Below, piece after piece: positions 63,147 through 64,000 of a stretch of DNA of 64,000 nt. Source of the DNA: Nocardia altamirensis NBRC 108246 (GTDB lineage Bacteria > Actinomycetota > Actinomycetes > Mycobacteriales > Mycobacteriaceae); the NCBI RefSeq assembly GCF_001612685.1, contig NZ_BDAY01000014.1:62001-126000 (forward strand). The letters run 5' to 3'. The notes under the pieces were generated by a model. That model saw only the letters and a program-made list of their open reading frames with translations. It was not told the origin of the DNA and searched no databases. How positions within the stretch are numbered: the stretch's first letter is position 1; each line of letters starts with the position of its first letter. A program made the translations under genes and the position numbers.

Positions 63147-64000
63147 TCATAGGGCCCGTCGTACCGGGCGGGAGCTCCTGCGGTCCGCCACTGCGTCATA
63201 GGTGCGGCGCAGTGCGGCCGCCGCGGATGGCCTGCGCTGCAGGACACCGACATAGAGTGCGTCGACGATGAGCAGCTGGCTCATCCTGCTCGCCATCGCG
63301 GCCGAGCGGAAGCCGTCTTCGCGTCCGGCCACCAGCACCGTGTGCGTCGCGGCCCGCGCCAGCCTGGACTGCGCGCCCGCCGTCACGGCGACGGTGGTCG
63401 CCCGCCTGCCTGCCGCGTGCTCGATGGCGTCGACGACACCGGCGGTCTCGCCGGAATGCGAGAAGGCGATGACAACGTCCCCGGCCTCGAGCAGGCTGCC
63501 GCGGACGATCGCGTCGTCCTCGGAGGTGCAGGCGCCGCACCACATTCCGATGCGCGTCAGCTTCTGTGCCATGTCCATCGCGACCAGCCCGGAGGCGCCG
63601 ATCCCGATGAGCTCGACGCGGCGCGCGTGCGCGAGCGCCTCGACGACCGCGGCCATGGTCGACGGATCGGCGAGGTCCGCGGTCGCCACCATGCCCTCGG
63701 TTTCGAACGCGGTGAGCTTGTACAACACCTTGGCCAGCGGGTCGTCGGCGTTGATATCGGTGGCGAACACGGGGGACCCGTCGTGTTTGCTGGTGGCGGC
63801 CAGCGCCAGCCGCAGCTGCGGATAGCCTTCGTAGCCAAGCGCTTTGGCCAGCCGGACGACCGCGGACGTGCTGGTCGAGGCCCGCTCGGCGAGCTCGTTC
63901 ACGGTCAACTGGGCCGCGCCGGTCGGATCGTCGCGGATCACGTGCGCCACGCGCAGCCCCGTCGGGGTGAGCCGCGGGATCGCGGCGAGCAGGCGCGTGC
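63147..64000 (-). CDS. RpiR/MurR-family transcriptional regulator (partial, 5' end off the window)
   Basis: At least 284 residues, with the N-terminus outside the window. The visible part starts in the RpiR helix-turn-helix domain (AAIPRLTPTGLRVAHVI, LTVNELAERASTSTSAVVRL), followed by a SIS sugar-phosphate-binding domain (VELIGIGASGLVAMDMAQKL, IAFSHSGETAGVVDAIEHA). As the gene before murQ, it most probably senses MurNAc 6-phosphate and controls murQ, like E. coli MurR; the E. coli gene is divergent while here both lie on the same strand. The frame continues open to the last base, so a GTG at 63950 is not the true start. Confidence 0.9.
   Translation of the reverse strand, partial: TRLLAAIPRLTPTGLRVAHVIRDDPTGAAQLTVNELAERASTSTSAVVRLAKALGYEGYPQLRLALAATSKHDGSPVFATDINADDPLAKVLYKLTAFETEGMVATADLADPSTMAAVVEALAHARRVELIGIGASGLVAMDMAQKLTRIGMWCGACTSEDDAIVRGSLLEAGDVVIAFSHSGETAGVVDAIEHAAGRRATTVAVTAGAQSRLARAATHTVLVAGREDGFRSAAMASRMSQLLIVDALYVGVLQRRPSAAAALRRTYDAVADRRSSRPVRRAL

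Overview
The window is a high-GC actinobacterial chromosome segment, most likely from Nocardia or a close Mycobacteriales relative. The reasons are the very high GC, DtxR/IdeR-type iron boxes close to TTAGGTTAGGCTAACCTAA, an LppP/LprE-type lipoprotein, a LIP-family secretory lipase, two Methyltransf_19 (DUF574) enzymes, a mycobacterial-type AtpE and a b' subunit resembling the b-delta AtpH of mycobacteria. The genus is an inference.

Bases 1-13 kb and 23.8-31.7 kb hold an iron-regulated siderophore system in two blocks. Block 1, on the minus strand, holds a complete two-module NRPS (C-A-T-C-A-T-E), a ferric-siderophore-binding lipoprotein, and the start of a second NRPS that runs off the left edge. 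Block 1 also has, on the plus strand, a truncated adenylate-forming homologue with its own iron box. Block 2 holds a siderophore-interacting reductase, an EntS-like exporter, an EntE-like 2,3-dihydroxybenzoate (DHB)-AMP ligase, and an operon entA-like / entB-like (isochorismatase only) / ornithine-lysine N-monooxygenase. It ends with a small exported glycine-rich membrane protein under an iron box. I see six iron boxes. The A2 specificity code of the NRPS reads as serine; A1 looks suited to a basic residue. The predicted product is a mixed catecholate-hydroxamate peptide (DHB, probable basic residue, D-Ser, then an N-hydroxylated Orn/Lys unit further on). The aryl carrier protein, isochorismate synthase, MbtH protein and thioesterase are not in the window. 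The second NRPS begins with two condensation-superfamily domains that have both lost the catalytic histidine.

The 13-23.5 kb stretch lies between the blocks. It holds a 633-residue sigma-region-4-like regulator, a Tat-exported metallophosphatase, a Methyltransf_19 enzyme, a MetE-like zinc protein, a secreted hydrolase, a cytoplasmic-type subtilase with a one-base-spaced small partner, and 6-phosphogluconate dehydrogenase.

From 31.7 to 45 kb are mostly secreted hydrolases (two lipases, an SGNH esterase, a beta-lactamase-fold protein), a DUF2268 peptidase, an AurF-like diiron oxygenase, an ArsR-type regulator, an EamA transporter, a SanA-like protein and a lipoprotein. From 45.3 to 48 kb lies an unusual F0-only ATP synthase operon (atpI-B-E-F-b') with no F1 genes; its b' gene stops where a delta domain would be expected.

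From 48.4 to 64 kb there are a BMP-type nucleoside ABC importer operon, a membrane metallophosphoesterase, a diguanylate cyclase, an aldose 1-epimerase and a second Methyltransf_19 gene divergent from a cytochrome P450. Then come an M23 peptidase, a stand-alone LigD-type polymerase domain, a phospholipase D-like protein, and murQ with its RpiR/MurR regulator running off the right edge. No tRNA, rRNA, CRISPR array, transposase or integrase was recognised.
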